Translations under genes and position numbers: made by a program
Notes under the pieces: generated by a model
What the model was told of the DNA's origin: nothing
The model's input: only the letters and a program-made list of their open reading frames with translations
Databases searched by the model: none
Source: Herminiimonas arsenicoxydans
Lineage (GTDB): Bacteria > Pseudomonadota > Gammaproteobacteria > Burkholderiales > Burkholderiaceae_D
DNA length: 64,000 nt
Assembly (NCBI GenBank): GCA_000026125.1
Contig: CU207211.1
Coordinates: 2,232,001-2,296,000, forward strand
Direction: 5' to 3'
In this document: piece after piece, positions 20,162 to 29,944 of the stretch
Layout: every line of letters begins with the position of its first letter
Numbering within the stretch: position 1 is the first letter of the stretch

Positions 20162-20833
20162 TTAAAACGGACAGTCACTGCGACCGTAAAACCGTTCACC
20201 GCTGATTGGGTGATCGAACTCCACGGTAGTGGCGTGCAACAGAAGTCTGTCGGCCATCTGCTGGCTCTCTGGCGTGCCATAGAGGTCACAACCCAGAATG
20301 GGGTGCCCCACACCGGCACTGTGAATTCTCAACTGATGAGTGCGCCCTGTAAGAGGCGTGAACACTACCCGGGTAGTGTCCGGCCCGCTCTGTCGATCGA
20401 GAACCTGAAAATGGCTGCTGGCAGTCTTGCCTGTCGTCAGACATATTTTTAGTTTCGGAAAATTGACAGGGTCTTTGGCTATCGGCAGTTCGATATCACC
20501 GGCATCCGAATCCATCCGCCCGGCCAGCACAGCCTGATAGGTCTTGACTACAGTACGCAACTGAAATTGGCGATAGATATCCGCAGCGACTGTTTTATTG
20601 AGGGCAACAACCAACAAACCCGAAGTACCAAAATCAAGCCGATGCAACATCAGCGCCGTCGGAAACTGCTGCACCAGACGATAATGCACCGAATCCAGAT
20701 TGAGCGGATTTTTCCCCGACAGAGACAACAGCCCGCTGGGCTTATTGATCAGTAATAACGCTTCATCCTGATAGAGGATTTCAATCTCATCGACACAGGG
20801 CGGTGCCACAAAGGTATCTATACGTGCAGTCAT
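20162..20833 (-). CDS. rluA: RluA-family pseudouridine synthase
   Basis: The 223-residue enzyme isomerises uridine to pseudouridine in RNA. The catalytic aspartate is D67 in LMLHRLDFGTSGLLVVA, the RluA-family HRLD motif. INKPSGLLS and the GRTHQLRIH strand near the C-terminus also fit. Length and absence of an S4 domain match RluA (23S rRNA U746 and tRNA U32 in E. coli) better than RluC or RluD. The exact target is inferred from length and domain content. Confidence 0.85.
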   Translation of the reverse strand: MTARIDTFVAPPCVDEIEILYQDEALLLINKPSGLLSLSGKNPLNLDSVHYRLVQQFPTALMLHRLDFGTSGLLVVALNKTVAADIYRQFQLRTVVKTYQAVLAGRMDSDAGDIELPIAKDPVNFPKLKICLTTGKTASSHFQVLDRQSGPDTTRVVFTPLTGRTHQLRIHSAGVGHPILGCDLYGTPESQQMADRLLLHATTVEFDHPISGERFYGRSDCPF

Positions 20834-21358
20834 TATTTGCGAATCGTTCCTCGATCTGGATTACGTGAAAAACGTAATCCTCTTTTCCTATTTCCCTGTT
20901 TACAAAATAAGCAGCCCCTCACCAAGAGCTGTTACTTTTTCCATTGTCCCGAGTTGATAACAAAGCCTGTGCCGATCAAGCAGGAAGAGACTTTGACTGC
21001 CCTTAATTAAGCAACAGCCATATTCACATCTCCGCTAATTGATCACTACCCCGAATGCAATGGTATCCGCCATGCCGACTAGCCAGGCCATAACTTCTTA
21101 CCGAACTTGTGGATGCTTGATATTGATATGGTCTTCACAGTAGGCATCAACCATAACTCTGAAAAAACGACTTCTGCCTCATTCCGGACTTCAGATCCTA
21201 TGCTTTGTGTATGCGATTACCGGAAGGATTTTTACTCACGCCATATTGTTGGCCTGAAAGGTGTCACGAAGCCAGACAAATTTAACAATGGCAAATCGCT
21301 AATTATCAAAAAGAGTGCCGTATAGTAAGTAGTTGATTAACTGCATCAATTATAAAAA
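20834..21358. other. Intergenic region upstream of rluA
   Basis: A 525 bp stretch without a convincing gene. A 72-codon frame on the + strand (21107-21325) lacks a ribosome site and family features. No tRNA or strong terminator was seen. It should contain the leftward rluA promoter and the rightward lipoprotein promoter. Confidence 0.5.
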
Positions 21359-21586
21359 ATGAAAAAGACAGTTTTGTTTGGACTTTCCGCACTCATGATT
21401 TCCGGTTGTGCTTCCTCCGTACGATATGACTACGTTAAAGAAGGCGCATCAAATCATCAGAAAATAAATGATCTATCCGAATGTGAATACAACATACGCT
21501 TGAATAAAACCAGAGCGATAGAACAGAAGGAACTACTCAATCTTTGCATGCAAGGAAAAGGGTATCGCTATAAGCGAGTAGTTTAA
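21359..21586 (+). CDS. Small lipoprotein
   Basis: The 75-residue protein has a signal peptide (MKKTVLFGLSALMISGC) and a lipobox ISGC, so C17 should be lipidated and the mature part of about 59 residues anchored to a membrane. Mature residues are polar with two further cysteines (SECEYN and LNLCMQGKGYRYK), which might form a disulfide. No Shine-Dalgarno is visible in the A/T-rich leader. Function unknown. Confidence 0.72.
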   Translation: MKKTVLFGLSALMISGCASSVRYDYVKEGASNHQKINDLSECEYNIRLNKTRAIEQKELLNLCMQGKGYRYKRVV

Positions 21587-21678
21587 TTTTTTGTATTTGT
21601 AGCCCCCCGTGTTACTTAAACGGGAAACGAATCATTTTTTTAATTCATTCTAAATTTTGCTCAATAGGATTCAGAGTT

Positions 21679-22272
21679 ATGAAATTACCGATAAAAAAGC
21701 TGATTATTGGAACCGCCTTTTTGATGTTGACTAACGCGTTCGCAGGACCTTTTGGTTTAAATCAAGGAGATTCCGCAGATACTTTGGCAAAAAAGGGAAA
21801 TTTTAAGCCTAGTGAGGAGCCATATACGTATATTGCCCGTAGCCTAACTAATGGACATTCCGGATTTGATCTCTATTCAGTTGTCGTTACACCTCAACAA
21901 GGTCTATGCAAAATAAATGCACTTGGAAAAGACATAGTTACAAGCGTGTATGGAAGCGAATTAACATCAGCTTTTAATAGGCTAGAGCAACAATTATCGG
22001 AAAAATATGGAAAGGCAAAACGCTACGACTTTCTAAGGCAGGGCAGTATCTGGAAAGAGCCTGAGGATTGGACAATGAGCTTGCTAAAGAAAGAACGAAC
22101 TCTAAGTAGTTTTTGGGGAGAGAAAAATCAGCTGGCGGATTCCCTTATGTCTATATCTTTAGAAGCTAAGTCTTTGTCAAACTCAAAAGGATACCTTTTA
22201 TTAAGTTATGAATTTAATAATTTCGATGACTGCTGGAAGGTCTTAAGCAAAAAGGAAAGCGCCAATCTATAA
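21679..22272 (+). CDS. Secreted protein of unknown function
   Basis: The 197-residue protein has a Sec signal peptide ending NAFA|GPFGL. The mature part has two cysteines (QGLCKIN and FDDCWKV) and no recognised domain. The short GPFGLNQGDSADTLAKKG opening recurs in uncharacterised periplasmic proteins of proteobacteria. It is AT-rich compared with the flanking housekeeping genes, as is the preceding lipoprotein gene. Both may be recent acquisitions. Confidence 0.7.
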   Translation: MKLPIKKLIIGTAFLMLTNAFAGPFGLNQGDSADTLAKKGNFKPSEEPYTYIARSLTNGHSGFDLYSVVVTPQQGLCKINALGKDIVTSVYGSELTSAFNRLEQQLSEKYGKAKRYDFLRQGSIWKEPEDWTMSLLKKERTLSSFWGEKNQLADSLMSISLEAKSLSNSKGYLLLSYEFNNFDDCWKVLSKKESANL

Positions 22273-22391
22273 ATTTAAATCGTTTAAAGATGGAAAAAGC
22301 AGTAATTTTTCAGAGTGAAACGATTTACCTATCAAAAAAGAATTGCTAAATTCCAGCTCTCAGAATTGTTCTTATTGGGGAGCTAGATAAT

Positions 22392-22424
22392 AAAAAAGGC
22401 TTACGTGCAAACGTAAGCCTTTTT
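22392..22424. terminator. Bidirectional terminator before ompW
   Basis: AAAAAGGCTTACGT and ACGTAAGCCTTTTT form a near-perfect stem. It lies just after the leftward ompW stop (22445) and beyond the rightward secreted-protein gene. Confidence 0.9.
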
Positions 22425-22444
22425 CTATTTTCTCTTATCGCTTC

Positions 22445-23065
22445 TTAGAAGCGATAACCAACACCCACGCCGATCAGCCAAGGATCGATTTTCACTGCAC
22501 TGAGTTGTCCCGCTGCTGTGCGGACATCGCTTCTGATCTGTACTTTTTTCACATCCAGATTCAATGACCATTTTTTATCGATCTTGAAATCAACGCCTGC
22601 TTGCAATGCCAGGCCGACACTGCTGCTTTCAAGCTGAGCAGCGCCGTTGAGTAGCTTGACGCTGGAAATACGTGTGTAGTTAATGCCGGCACCAACATAC
22701 GGGCTGATCGTTTTTTCCGGCGTGAAGTGGTATTGCATGGTCAGCGTAGGCGGCAAGTGTTTGAAGGTGCCGATTTCTTTACCATCCAGCGATACTCTTT
22801 GTTTTTGCGGATAGGTCAACACCAGTTCTGCTGCCCAGTTCGGCGTGAAGAAGTAGCTGATGTCGAGTTCCGGTATGGTTTTGGAATCGATGGTCAAACG
22901 ATTCGCAGCGCCAGTGCCGCCTACAGGGTCGGATTTATTCGCCGGATCGAGATGGACGGCGCGTACGCGCACCAGCCAGGGGCCTTCTTGTACCTGCTGT
23001 GCAAAAGCTTGCGAACTGAGTGCTGTCAAAGAACATAATGCGAGTGCCAATACTGATTTTTTCAC
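22445..23065 (-). CDS. ompW: OmpW-family outer membrane protein
   Basis: The 206-residue eight-stranded beta-barrel starts at GTG 23065 with GGAG five bases upstream. The signal peptide MKKSVLALALCSLTALSSQAFA is followed by family hallmarks: EGPWLVRVRAVHL, PELDISYFFTPNWAAELVL, TMQYHF, YVGAGINYT and a terminal ...GVGYRF ending in Phe as barrel proteins do. OmpW proteins form narrow hydrophobic channels in the outer membrane. A perfect FNR box lies 59 bp upstream of the start. Confidence 0.92.
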   Translation of the reverse strand: MKKSVLALALCSLTALSSQAFAQQVQEGPWLVRVRAVHLDPANKSDPVGGTGAANRLTIDSKTIPELDISYFFTPNWAAELVLTYPQKQRVSLDGKEIGTFKHLPPTLTMQYHFTPEKTISPYVGAGINYTRISSVKLLNGAAQLESSSVGLALQAGVDFKIDKKWSLNLDVKKVQIRSDVRTAAGQLSAVKIDPWLIGVGVGYRF

Positions 23066-23123
23066 ACATACTCCGAAGTTGATTAGAACGGATACCAAGG
23101 TATCGCATCAACTTTTTCAGAGT

Positions 23124-23137
23124 TTGATCTTGATCAA
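23124..23137. promoter_or_regulatory. FNR/ANR-type binding site upstream of ompW
   Basis: TTGATCTTGATCAA is a perfect match to the FNR consensus TTGAT-N4-ATCAA. It lies 59 bp before the ompW start, so oxygen-dependent control of ompW is likely. FNR control of ompW is known in enterobacteria. Confidence 0.75.
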
Positions 23138-23217
23138 ATCATCAGCATCCAACTGCTCAAATAGTAGGCAGCTCTATGAATATGTGCACAAAGAATAGTC
23201 AATAAAATATGCGCGCA

Positions 23218-24540
23218 TTATGCATATATGTCTTTGCGCGTTAAAGGCACGGCAGGCTCGGCGCCGCCGGGATGGGAAGCGAGTATCTGGTAAATGCCGG
23301 TACCGCCTGCTTCAAATTCCAATGCACAGGCTGCCATATACAAACGCCAGACGCGATAAGCCGATTCGCTGACATACTCCAGCGCTTCTTCGCGGTGCGC
23401 TTCAAGACGGCTGACCCAATGTCTGAGCGTGAGCGCATAGTGCGGACGCAGCGCCTCCACATCATGGATTTCAAAACCCGCTTTTTCCATCCGGCGTTGA
23501 ATATTGCTGACCGTATCCAGCTCGCCATCGGGGAATACATAGCGATTGATGAATTCGGTATCGATCGTGCGTTGCCAGCCTTCTTCATCATGTGTAATGC
23601 CGTGATTGAGGAAAAGCCCGCCGGGGCGCAGGACGCGCTTGATGGTGGCGTTATACAGCGGCAGATTTGCAAGCCCTACATGTTCAAACATGCCTATGCT
23701 GGAGATCTTGTCGTACACGGCCTCGCCTTCCAGATCGCGATAATCGCGCAACTCCACCGTCACCAGATCGCCCATGCCTTCTGCCTGTATGCGCGCCTGT
23801 GCATACTCGTACTGCTTCTGACTCAGGGTGATGCCATGCGCCCGTACGCCGTAGTGGCGCGCAGCCCAGCACACCATCGCGCCCCAGCCGCAGCCGACAT
23901 CAAGGAAGCGCTCGCCGGCCTTCAGACGCAACTTGCGGCAGATATGATCGAGCTTGTGTTCCTGCGCCTGCTCCAGCGTATCGTCCTTCGATTCAAAGTA
24001 GGCGCATGAGTAGACCATCTGCTTATCGAGCCACAATTTATAAAACAGGTTCGACACATCGTAGTGGAATGCGATGGCTGCCTGGTCGCTGCCTTTTGAA
24101 TGGCGATGCGAAAAATCCCCGGCGTCGAATGGCGTGCCCGTCAGGCTTTTCGGTTTGGCCGGCAAACGCCAGGCATCGCGCAACAGTGCCCAACGCACTG
24201 CAAGTGAAAAATCAAATGACTGAAAATATTGTTTCAATCCCAGCGCCGCGTACAGATCTCCTGCCACATCGATCAAGCCGTTGATGTAGGCGTCGGCCAG
24301 CGGCAATGGGCTGCGGCTGAATATCAGCCGGCGCAAGACAACCGTATCCTTGATCAGCAGCGTGAATTGGGGCGTGCTTACTTCAATATGATTGTCAGCC
24401 AGCAGGCGTACGCCGGTCGTGCCGGGGAAATTGCGCAATAGATGTTTCAGAATGCGTAGCGCCGCCTCGGACTGCCCGGCTTCTGCCATGTTCGATGAGG
24501 GGAAGGAACCGGTAACGAGATTATTGTTTCGATCATTCAT
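23218..24540 (-). CDS. cfa: Cyclopropane-fatty-acyl-phospholipid synthase
   Basis: The 440-residue enzyme methylates double bonds of membrane phospholipid acyl chains with S-adenosylmethionine. The N-terminal lipid-binding domain is followed by a Rossmann methyltransferase domain with FLDVGCGWGA (SAM motif I). Other CFA signatures are YSCAYF, ITLSQKQYEYA and SIGMFEHVG, the last holding the conserved Glu of the bicarbonate-binding site. Full length and in-frame. Probably induced in stationary phase as in other bacteria, though no promoter is identified. Confidence 0.95.
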   Translation of the reverse strand: MNDRNNNLVTGSFPSSNMAEAGQSEAALRILKHLLRNFPGTTGVRLLADNHIEVSTPQFTLLIKDTVVLRRLIFSRSPLPLADAYINGLIDVAGDLYAALGLKQYFQSFDFSLAVRWALLRDAWRLPAKPKSLTGTPFDAGDFSHRHSKGSDQAAIAFHYDVSNLFYKLWLDKQMVYSCAYFESKDDTLEQAQEHKLDHICRKLRLKAGERFLDVGCGWGAMVCWAARHYGVRAHGITLSQKQYEYAQARIQAEGMGDLVTVELRDYRDLEGEAVYDKISSIGMFEHVGLANLPLYNATIKRVLRPGGLFLNHGITHDEEGWQRTIDTEFINRYVFPDGELDTVSNIQRRMEKAGFEIHDVEALRPHYALTLRHWVSRLEAHREEALEYVSESAYRVWRLYMAACALEFEAGGTGIYQILASHPGGAEPAVPLTRKDIYA

Positions 24541-24659
24541 TGCTGTCGCCTATCTGAACAATTGCGATGGGTGCCCATATTTGAACGCCGACAGGGCAAG
24601 GATAAAACACTGCAAGCAGCCGCTATCCGATACACACAGGTATCAAGAGGAGCGTCTAC

Positions 24660-24773
24660 ATGAGATCAGAAAACAGATGTGCCGCCGTATGCACAGGCAG
24701 TGGCTGCAAGTATCCTGCCGTTCGCGAAACGCGCAGCAGGTATTGCCGTGAATGCGAATCAGATTTCATGTAA
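24660..24773 (+). CDS. Very small cysteine-rich protein
   Basis: A 37-residue frame with a strong ribosome site (AGGAG, seven bases before ATG). It reads MRSENRCAAVCTGSGC followed by a C-terminal RYCRECESDFM. Five cysteines, including a CxxC-like pair, suggest a small zinc ribbon. It lies alone in a 400 bp gap upstream of cfa and on the opposite strand. It is too short for certain assignment; the ribosome site is the main support. Confidence 0.5.
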   Translation: MRSENRCAAVCTGSGCKYPAVRETRSRYCRECESDFM

Positions 24774-24938
24774 CTTTCCCTCTTGTACAAAGCAGAAAAT
24801 CAGTTACGCCTATCCAAACCGACTGAAAGCACCTTCAGCTAGGTGCCTGAAAATAATGACTACGTCCTGCATGCATACATGATCTTGCAAAGCGAATGCT
24901 CTGTGTATGATCACGCCTGCATGCAGGCCTTGCGAAAA

Positions 24939-25304
24939 TTACTTGCGATTGCTGTCTATATCGGCCAGGCATTCCCGACCTTTTTGCGTAATCTCGAAAC
25001 CGCCGCCGGCCTCGGTCGCAACGATATGACCCTTCTTGCCCAAAAAGGTTGCCACATCGGATTTAAGCACTGCCTGTGTATCGTTGGCAATAGCGCGCAA
25101 GCCTTCAATACAGGCTTTGACAAACAGTGTCTGCTTGCCTTTATCCGTCAGGGCAAGGCTGCCGTCTTTTGCATACGCAATATATTTGAGACCGGTCAGG
25201 CGCTTGGTATTGCGCGCCACGCAAGCCGATGGCCGCCCCTGTCGCGGACCGGCAACTATTTGCGCCAGCGCATCAAATTCATCCGTTGTTAAATCCCCAC
25301 CCAT
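24939..25304 (-). CDS. Conserved small protein, winged-helix-like
   Basis: The 121-residue protein begins MGGDLTTDEFDALAQIV, with a purine-rich GGGAAG upstream. Two segments (RLTGLKYIAYAKDGSLALTD and GHIVATEAGGGFEITQKG) look like the beta-wings of repeated winged-helix units, so a DNA-binding role is possible but not shown. It lies 48 bp downstream of the next leftward gene and may be co-transcribed with it. Confidence 0.68.
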   Translation of the reverse strand: MGGDLTTDEFDALAQIVAGPRQGRPSACVARNTKRLTGLKYIAYAKDGSLALTDKGKQTLFVKACIEGLRAIANDTQAVLKSDVATFLGKKGHIVATEAGGGFEITQKGRECLADIDSNRK

Positions 25305-25352
25305 ACACACTTCCCATCTTCATTCATGTTGACGCCGCCGGATGACGAACGC

Positions 25353-25667
25353 TTAAAATCGCGGCAAATCGGCCAAAGTCCGGCCCGGTACGTCGTGATC
25401 GATCGTATCGATATCTTCAATACCATGCTGATGAATGACAATATGCACTCTAGGTCCCAGCACCATATCGCCCCCTACCCTGAATGCCGTCGCCACTTCA
25501 TCGCCAAAATGCAGTGCATCGACGACCAGATTGACATCTTGCTCTACAGTAACCGCCTCCCAGCCGGGAGAGCCGTCGCCCTTGCGCCGCCCTCGTCCCC
25601 ACCGCACCATTTCCACCCTATCGCCTGCATCGTTAAACCGGACTGCCTCAATCAAATGAACTGACAT
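25353..25667 (-). CDS. Hypothetical protein
   Basis: A 104-residue protein (MSVHLIEAVRFNDAGDRVEM...). No signal peptide, membrane segment or known motif was seen. The composition (acidic, few Lys, alternating hydrophobics) fits a small soluble beta-rich fold. It is probably transcribed together with the downstream winged-helix-like gene. The function is not recognised. Confidence 0.65.
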   Translation of the reverse strand: MSVHLIEAVRFNDAGDRVEMVRWGRGRRKGDGSPGWEAVTVEQDVNLVVDALHFGDEVATAFRVGGDMVLGPRVHIVIHQHGIEDIDTIDHDVPGRTLADLPRF

Positions 25668-26175
25668 CTATCTCTCTCCGTAAAAATATGGGCGACGTTT
25701 CCGCCCTCATGGTACCGCGCCCCGTCAGTTGGCGGCAACAGAGGCGCCTATTCATCCGGCAATTTGTTAAATCAAAAACAAGTGAATCTTGCAATGCGTC
25801 GCATTGCGACGCACGCATGCCATCTCACAGCCAGTAATACATTGCCTAATTACAAGTTTTCTTCTATCTTCTCTTTACGCTGATATACCATATCCATGGG
25901 ATATCAGCGGATGTTGCGAATGACTACACTAGCTGGCCAGTCACAATCCATGGCTGGCATCATGGTTATTCAAAGCAACAGCCAATAATCGTACTCAAAG
26001 AAGTGCATGTTGCGCATATAAAAAAGCTTTCTTTCGATGGTTTCATTGAAACCTTCATTTCAATTCTGAAATTTCACATTACTCACCCAAAATCCATACG
26101 GATTTGCATTTTCAAGCATAGTAGACAGATCTTTTCCCTCTCTGAAAATTTACATTCGCCTACCTATTCATTGCC
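25668..26175. other. Intergenic region before the GGDEF/EAL gene
   Basis: A 508 bp divergent gap with no convincing gene. It is AT-rich on the right half (25850-26150), where promoters for the GGDEF/EAL gene are expected. A palindromic TATCCATGGGATA lies near 25891. No terminator or RNA gene was recognised. Confidence 0.5.
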
Positions 26176-28869
26176 ATGTTCGGGAAAATTTCAGGGGATT
26201 ACCCACAACATAGAATGACAAAGGGCGCTTTCATCAGGCGCAATCTCCGTGTCATTATTCTGTGGCCGCTACTGGCTTTGTTGCTGGCGCTCCTGCTGTG
26301 GAGCATCATGCTCTCCAAACTGGCCAGCGACAAAAAGCAGCTGGAAGAGAATGCGGAAAAACAAGCCATCTCCATTTCAAGCGCTTATGCGCAATACCTG
26401 ACCAGAACCATAGAGCAGCTGGATTTGCTGGCGCAGCAAATCAAATACAGCTGGGAAAGATCCAATGGCTCCCTGAACTTCGAACAAATGAGTCAGAGCG
26501 GTTTACTCAATGTTCCACAATTTGCATCGCTTGCAATTTACAACGAAAACGGCGAACCGGCCACGAGCACGCTGCCCATCACCAGAATATTTACTGTCAG
26601 CGATCGTGAATATTTTCAGTTTCACAAAGAAAACGCATCCAGTGCGCTACGCATCGGCACTCCTGCCATCGGTCGGCTCAGCAACAAAAAAATCATCCAA
26701 GTGACGCGCCGGATTGACAAAGAAGGCGGCGTATTCGGCGGCGTCCTGGTGATGGGTATAACGCCGGAATTTTTCACACTCTTTTCCGATGACAAGGTGC
26801 TTGGACAAAACGGCATCCTCGCCTTTATTGGAGAAGATGGGATTGAACGCATTTCCAAAATCGGCAACGAGCAGCGCACCACCCCTGTTCTGCACATGCC
26901 TGCCATTGCAAATAACAATCTCGATCCCGTCAGCAATAATACGCAGCCATACTTCGATGGCAGGATACGTTTTACCGCAACGCAAAAATTAAATACTTAT
27001 CCATTTTTTGCACTGGTAGGGCTGGATCGTGAAGATATATTCCTGCCGTATGAGCGCAATCTGCACATGTACCGCAACCTTGCCATTGCTGCTAGCGGCC
27101 TGCTGTTTTTGTTTTCCATCATCGCAATGTGGATGTCAATTCGCCTGGCATGGCGCAAACAACAGGCAAAAACCATTCAGGAAACATATCGCCTTGCCAC
27201 GGAAGGTGGCAACGAAGGTTTTTACATATTGCTTTCCGAGCAGGACAGGAAGGGTTTCATTACCGATTTCCAGGTCGTCGATTGCAATGAAAAAGGCGCC
27301 TCCTTTTTCGGCCTTGATAAAGAAAATTTTCTCGCTACAAAAGTATCCGGCTACCACACCGGCGATTCTTTAGAGCGCGTCATGAACACTTACCGTCTCG
27401 CAATGGAAAAAGGATTTTACGAAGACGACTATCGCATCCCGGAAGGAAGCCCGATCAAGGCGGAATGGGTGCGAAGAAAAATCGTTCGCGCCGAAAACGG
27501 CCTGGCCATTACCTTGCGCGATATCAGCGAATCCAAACGTCATGAGCGCGAGATGTCGCGCCTGGCAACTGAAGATGGCCTTACCTGTCTACCCAATCGT
27601 CACTGGCTGCTGAATTATTTACCGACTGCACTGGCGACTGCGCAATCGAACGCTACGCTGCTTGCCATACTCTTCATCGACCTGGATGACTTCAAGAATA
27701 TCAACGACACCCTCGGTCACTCGGCCGGCGATCAATTGCTGTGCGCGGTGGCGGCACGCCTGAAATCCGTGGTACGGGCCAGCGACAAGGTGATCCGGAT
27801 CGGCGGCGATGAATTTACCGTCGTACTGGAAGCCATACACAGCGAAGAAGAAGTGGCTCATATTGCGTATGCCATTAACCAGGTTTTGCAGGAGCCATTC
27901 GATCTTTCCCGCGATGTAACCGCGCAGAAAAACAGGATAGGCGCCTCGATCGGCATCAGCATGTTCCCGCGCGACGGCGGCGATATCGAGACCCTGATCA
28001 AGAATGCGGATATCGCAATGTATGCGGCAAAAACGAATTGCAAGGGACAGTTCCGTTTTTACGATCGCATGCTGTATGAAAGCATCAAGATGCGGCTCAA
28101 TACCGAACAGGAACTGCTACTCGCCCTCAAGGAAGATCAATTCCTGCTTCACTATCAACCGCGTGTTGCTGCATCGTCAGGTACGCTAATCGGCATGGAA
28201 GCCTTGATCAGGTGGCAGCACCCGACGCGCGGCCTGATCGCGGCGCATGATTTTATTGAGCTGGCGGAAGAAACCGGCGTCATCAATGCAATCGGCGCCA
28301 TCGTCATCGACAAGGTGTGTGCAGACCTTGCTGCATGGCGGGCGCAGGGCATCCACGCGGTGCCGGTCTCGGTCAATATATCCGCTCATCAGTTTCACGA
28401 TGGCAAGGTCAAGAATCTGCTTGCTGAACATCTGGCAAAACACGGAATTCCAGCCGCCATGCTGGCAATAGAATTGAGCGAATCGGCCATGATGCGCAAC
28501 GCCGGCGACATTTTTGAAGAACTGTCTGCCATCAGCAGAATGGGCATCAAAATGTCGATCGACGATTTTGGCGCCGGATATTCATCCCTGCCGCTGTTGC
28601 AGAGGCTGGATCTGCATGCGCTCAAAATCGACCAGGCATTTACTGCGCAATTGGGCAGAGGACCGGATGGTGCAACCTTCTTCACTGCAACGCTAGCAAT
28701 GGCGCGGGCACTGGGCTTGCGCGTGGTTGCCGAAGGTGTGGAAACTGCGGAGCAATTGCAGATATTGCAAACACTGGCTTGCGACGAAATCCAGGGCAAC
28801 TATATTGCATTGCCCGTACCCGCTATCGAAGTTGCCGCGTTGATACGCCAACAGAATCTTTTCCCATAA
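26176..28869 (+). CDS. Membrane sensor GGDEF/EAL protein (cyclic-di-GMP turnover)
   Basis: The 897-residue protein could start at 26176 or at the ATG 26215. A membrane span at about 24-46, a periplasmic Cache-like domain (about 47-293) and a second span at about 296-318 form the sensor. A PAS-like segment leads to a GGDEF domain with intact RIGGDEF (about 540-546). The EAL domain has EALIRW near 675, VNIS, ELSES, DDFGAGYS, LKIDQAF and AEGVET. Both catalytic motif sets look intact, so it could make and break cyclic-di-GMP; the net activity cannot be told from sequence. Confidence 0.92.
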   Translation: MFGKISGDYPQHRMTKGAFIRRNLRVIILWPLLALLLALLLWSIMLSKLASDKKQLEENAEKQAISISSAYAQYLTRTIEQLDLLAQQIKYSWERSNGSLNFEQMSQSGLLNVPQFASLAIYNENGEPATSTLPITRIFTVSDREYFQFHKENASSALRIGTPAIGRLSNKKIIQVTRRIDKEGGVFGGVLVMGITPEFFTLFSDDKVLGQNGILAFIGEDGIERISKIGNEQRTTPVLHMPAIANNNLDPVSNNTQPYFDGRIRFTATQKLNTYPFFALVGLDREDIFLPYERNLHMYRNLAIAASGLLFLFSIIAMWMSIRLAWRKQQAKTIQETYRLATEGGNEGFYILLSEQDRKGFITDFQVVDCNEKGASFFGLDKENFLATKVSGYHTGDSLERVMNTYRLAMEKGFYEDDYRIPEGSPIKAEWVRRKIVRAENGLAITLRDISESKRHEREMSRLATEDGLTCLPNRHWLLNYLPTALATAQSNATLLAILFIDLDDFKNINDTLGHSAGDQLLCAVAARLKSVVRASDKVIRIGGDEFTVVLEAIHSEEEVAHIAYAINQVLQEPFDLSRDVTAQKNRIGASIGISMFPRDGGDIETLIKNADIAMYAAKTNCKGQFRFYDRMLYESIKMRLNTEQELLLALKEDQFLLHYQPRVAASSGTLIGMEALIRWQHPTRGLIAAHDFIELAEETGVINAIGAIVIDKVCADLAAWRAQGIHAVPVSVNISAHQFHDGKVKNLLAEHLAKHGIPAAMLAIELSESAMMRNAGDIFEELSAISRMGIKMSIDDFGAGYSSLPLLQRLDLHALKIDQAFTAQLGRGPDGATFFTATLAMARALGLRVVAEGVETAEQLQILQTLACDEIQGNYIALPVPAIEVAALIRQQNLFP

Positions 28870-29036
28870 TTCAGTCGCGCCAGGCCTTGCCGCACAAACC
28901 CCTCATTCCCCTCTGAGCGAGTGGTCGAAGCTATAATGCTCGCTGCAGCGAATATTGCATCACGTTCGCTTGCGCCACTATTTTTTCTGCATCTGCGACC
29001 AGCGATGCATTCCTGTTGAAAGAGTGAATCTGCACC

Positions 29037-29828
29037 ATGAATACTGCCCGTCCTATCGTTCTCTGTCTCTCCGGCCACGACCCTAGCGGTGGTGCCGGCC
29101 TGCAAGCCGACATCGAAGCCATCATGGCGCAAGGCTGCCATGCCGCGCCCACCGTCACTGCACTCACAGTACAAAACTCGGTAGATGTATTGGACTTCCG
29201 TGTACTCGATCCAGAATGGGTGTTTGCGCAAGCACGCGCAGTGACCAGCGACCTGACAATCGCCGCGGTCAAACTCGGGATGCTGGGTTCGCTTGAAATG
29301 GTCGATACCGTTGCGGAAATACTGCGCGGCTTGCCGAATATCCCTATCGTCTGCGATCCGGTATTGCGCGCCGGTGGTGGTGGTGCACTGGGGAAGGATG
29401 AAGTCGGCTATGCGATGCGTGAACGTTTATTGCCGCTGGCAAGCTTCGCCACACCGAATCTGCCGGAAGCCCGCATCCTGGCCGAACTGCCGGAAGGCAC
29501 AGCCGATCAATGCGCAGAAAAACTGCTGCCTTACTGCCAGAACCTGTTGATTACCGGCGGCCACGGCGATGAACAAGAAGTACATAACCGCTTGTATTCC
29601 CGCGATGGCAGCAGCAAAACTTTTACCTGCGACCGCCTGCCCGGCAGTTACCACGGCTCAGGCTGCACCCTCGCCAGCGCACTGGCCGGCCGTCTGGCCT
29701 TAGGCGAAGATGCCGCAACCGCTGTCGAAGCCGCTCTCGCCTACACCTGGCGCACGTTGCGCGATGCGGATCACCCCGGCAAGGGCCAGCACTTCCCTCG
29801 CCGTTTGCCGCTGGATTTTTGCGCTTGA
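29037..29828 (+). CDS. thiD: Hydroxymethylpyrimidine/phosphomethylpyrimidine kinase
   Basis: The 263-residue ribokinase-fold enzyme phosphorylates HMP and HMP-P for thiamine biosynthesis. Hallmarks are LSGHDPSGGAGLQADIEA at the N-terminus, VCDPVLRAGGGG, ATPNLPEA, and the catalytic anion-hole LPGSYHGSGCTLASA near the C-terminus. Full length. No thiamine riboswitch is visible in the 167 bp upstream, and no other thi gene adjoins. Confidence 0.95.
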   Translation: MNTARPIVLCLSGHDPSGGAGLQADIEAIMAQGCHAAPTVTALTVQNSVDVLDFRVLDPEWVFAQARAVTSDLTIAAVKLGMLGSLEMVDTVAEILRGLPNIPIVCDPVLRAGGGGALGKDEVGYAMRERLLPLASFATPNLPEARILAELPEGTADQCAEKLLPYCQNLLITGGHGDEQEVHNRLYSRDGSSKTFTCDRLPGSYHGSGCTLASALAGRLALGEDAATAVEAALAYTWRTLRDADHPGKGQHFPRRLPLDFCA

Positions 29829-29944
29829 ATATAAATTCAACAGTGTTTTACTTGTTGCCTGAAACAAAGAAAAATAATCGGATGAAAAATATAAATTAAA
29901 GGCATCGCGGGGGCCGGGACACCGCATATCAAAGGGGGAATTTG

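Noticed and set aside
28870-29036. Thiamine riboswitch upstream of thiD
   Set aside because: The conserved CTGAGA and ACCTGA-type core sequences of the TPP element are absent.
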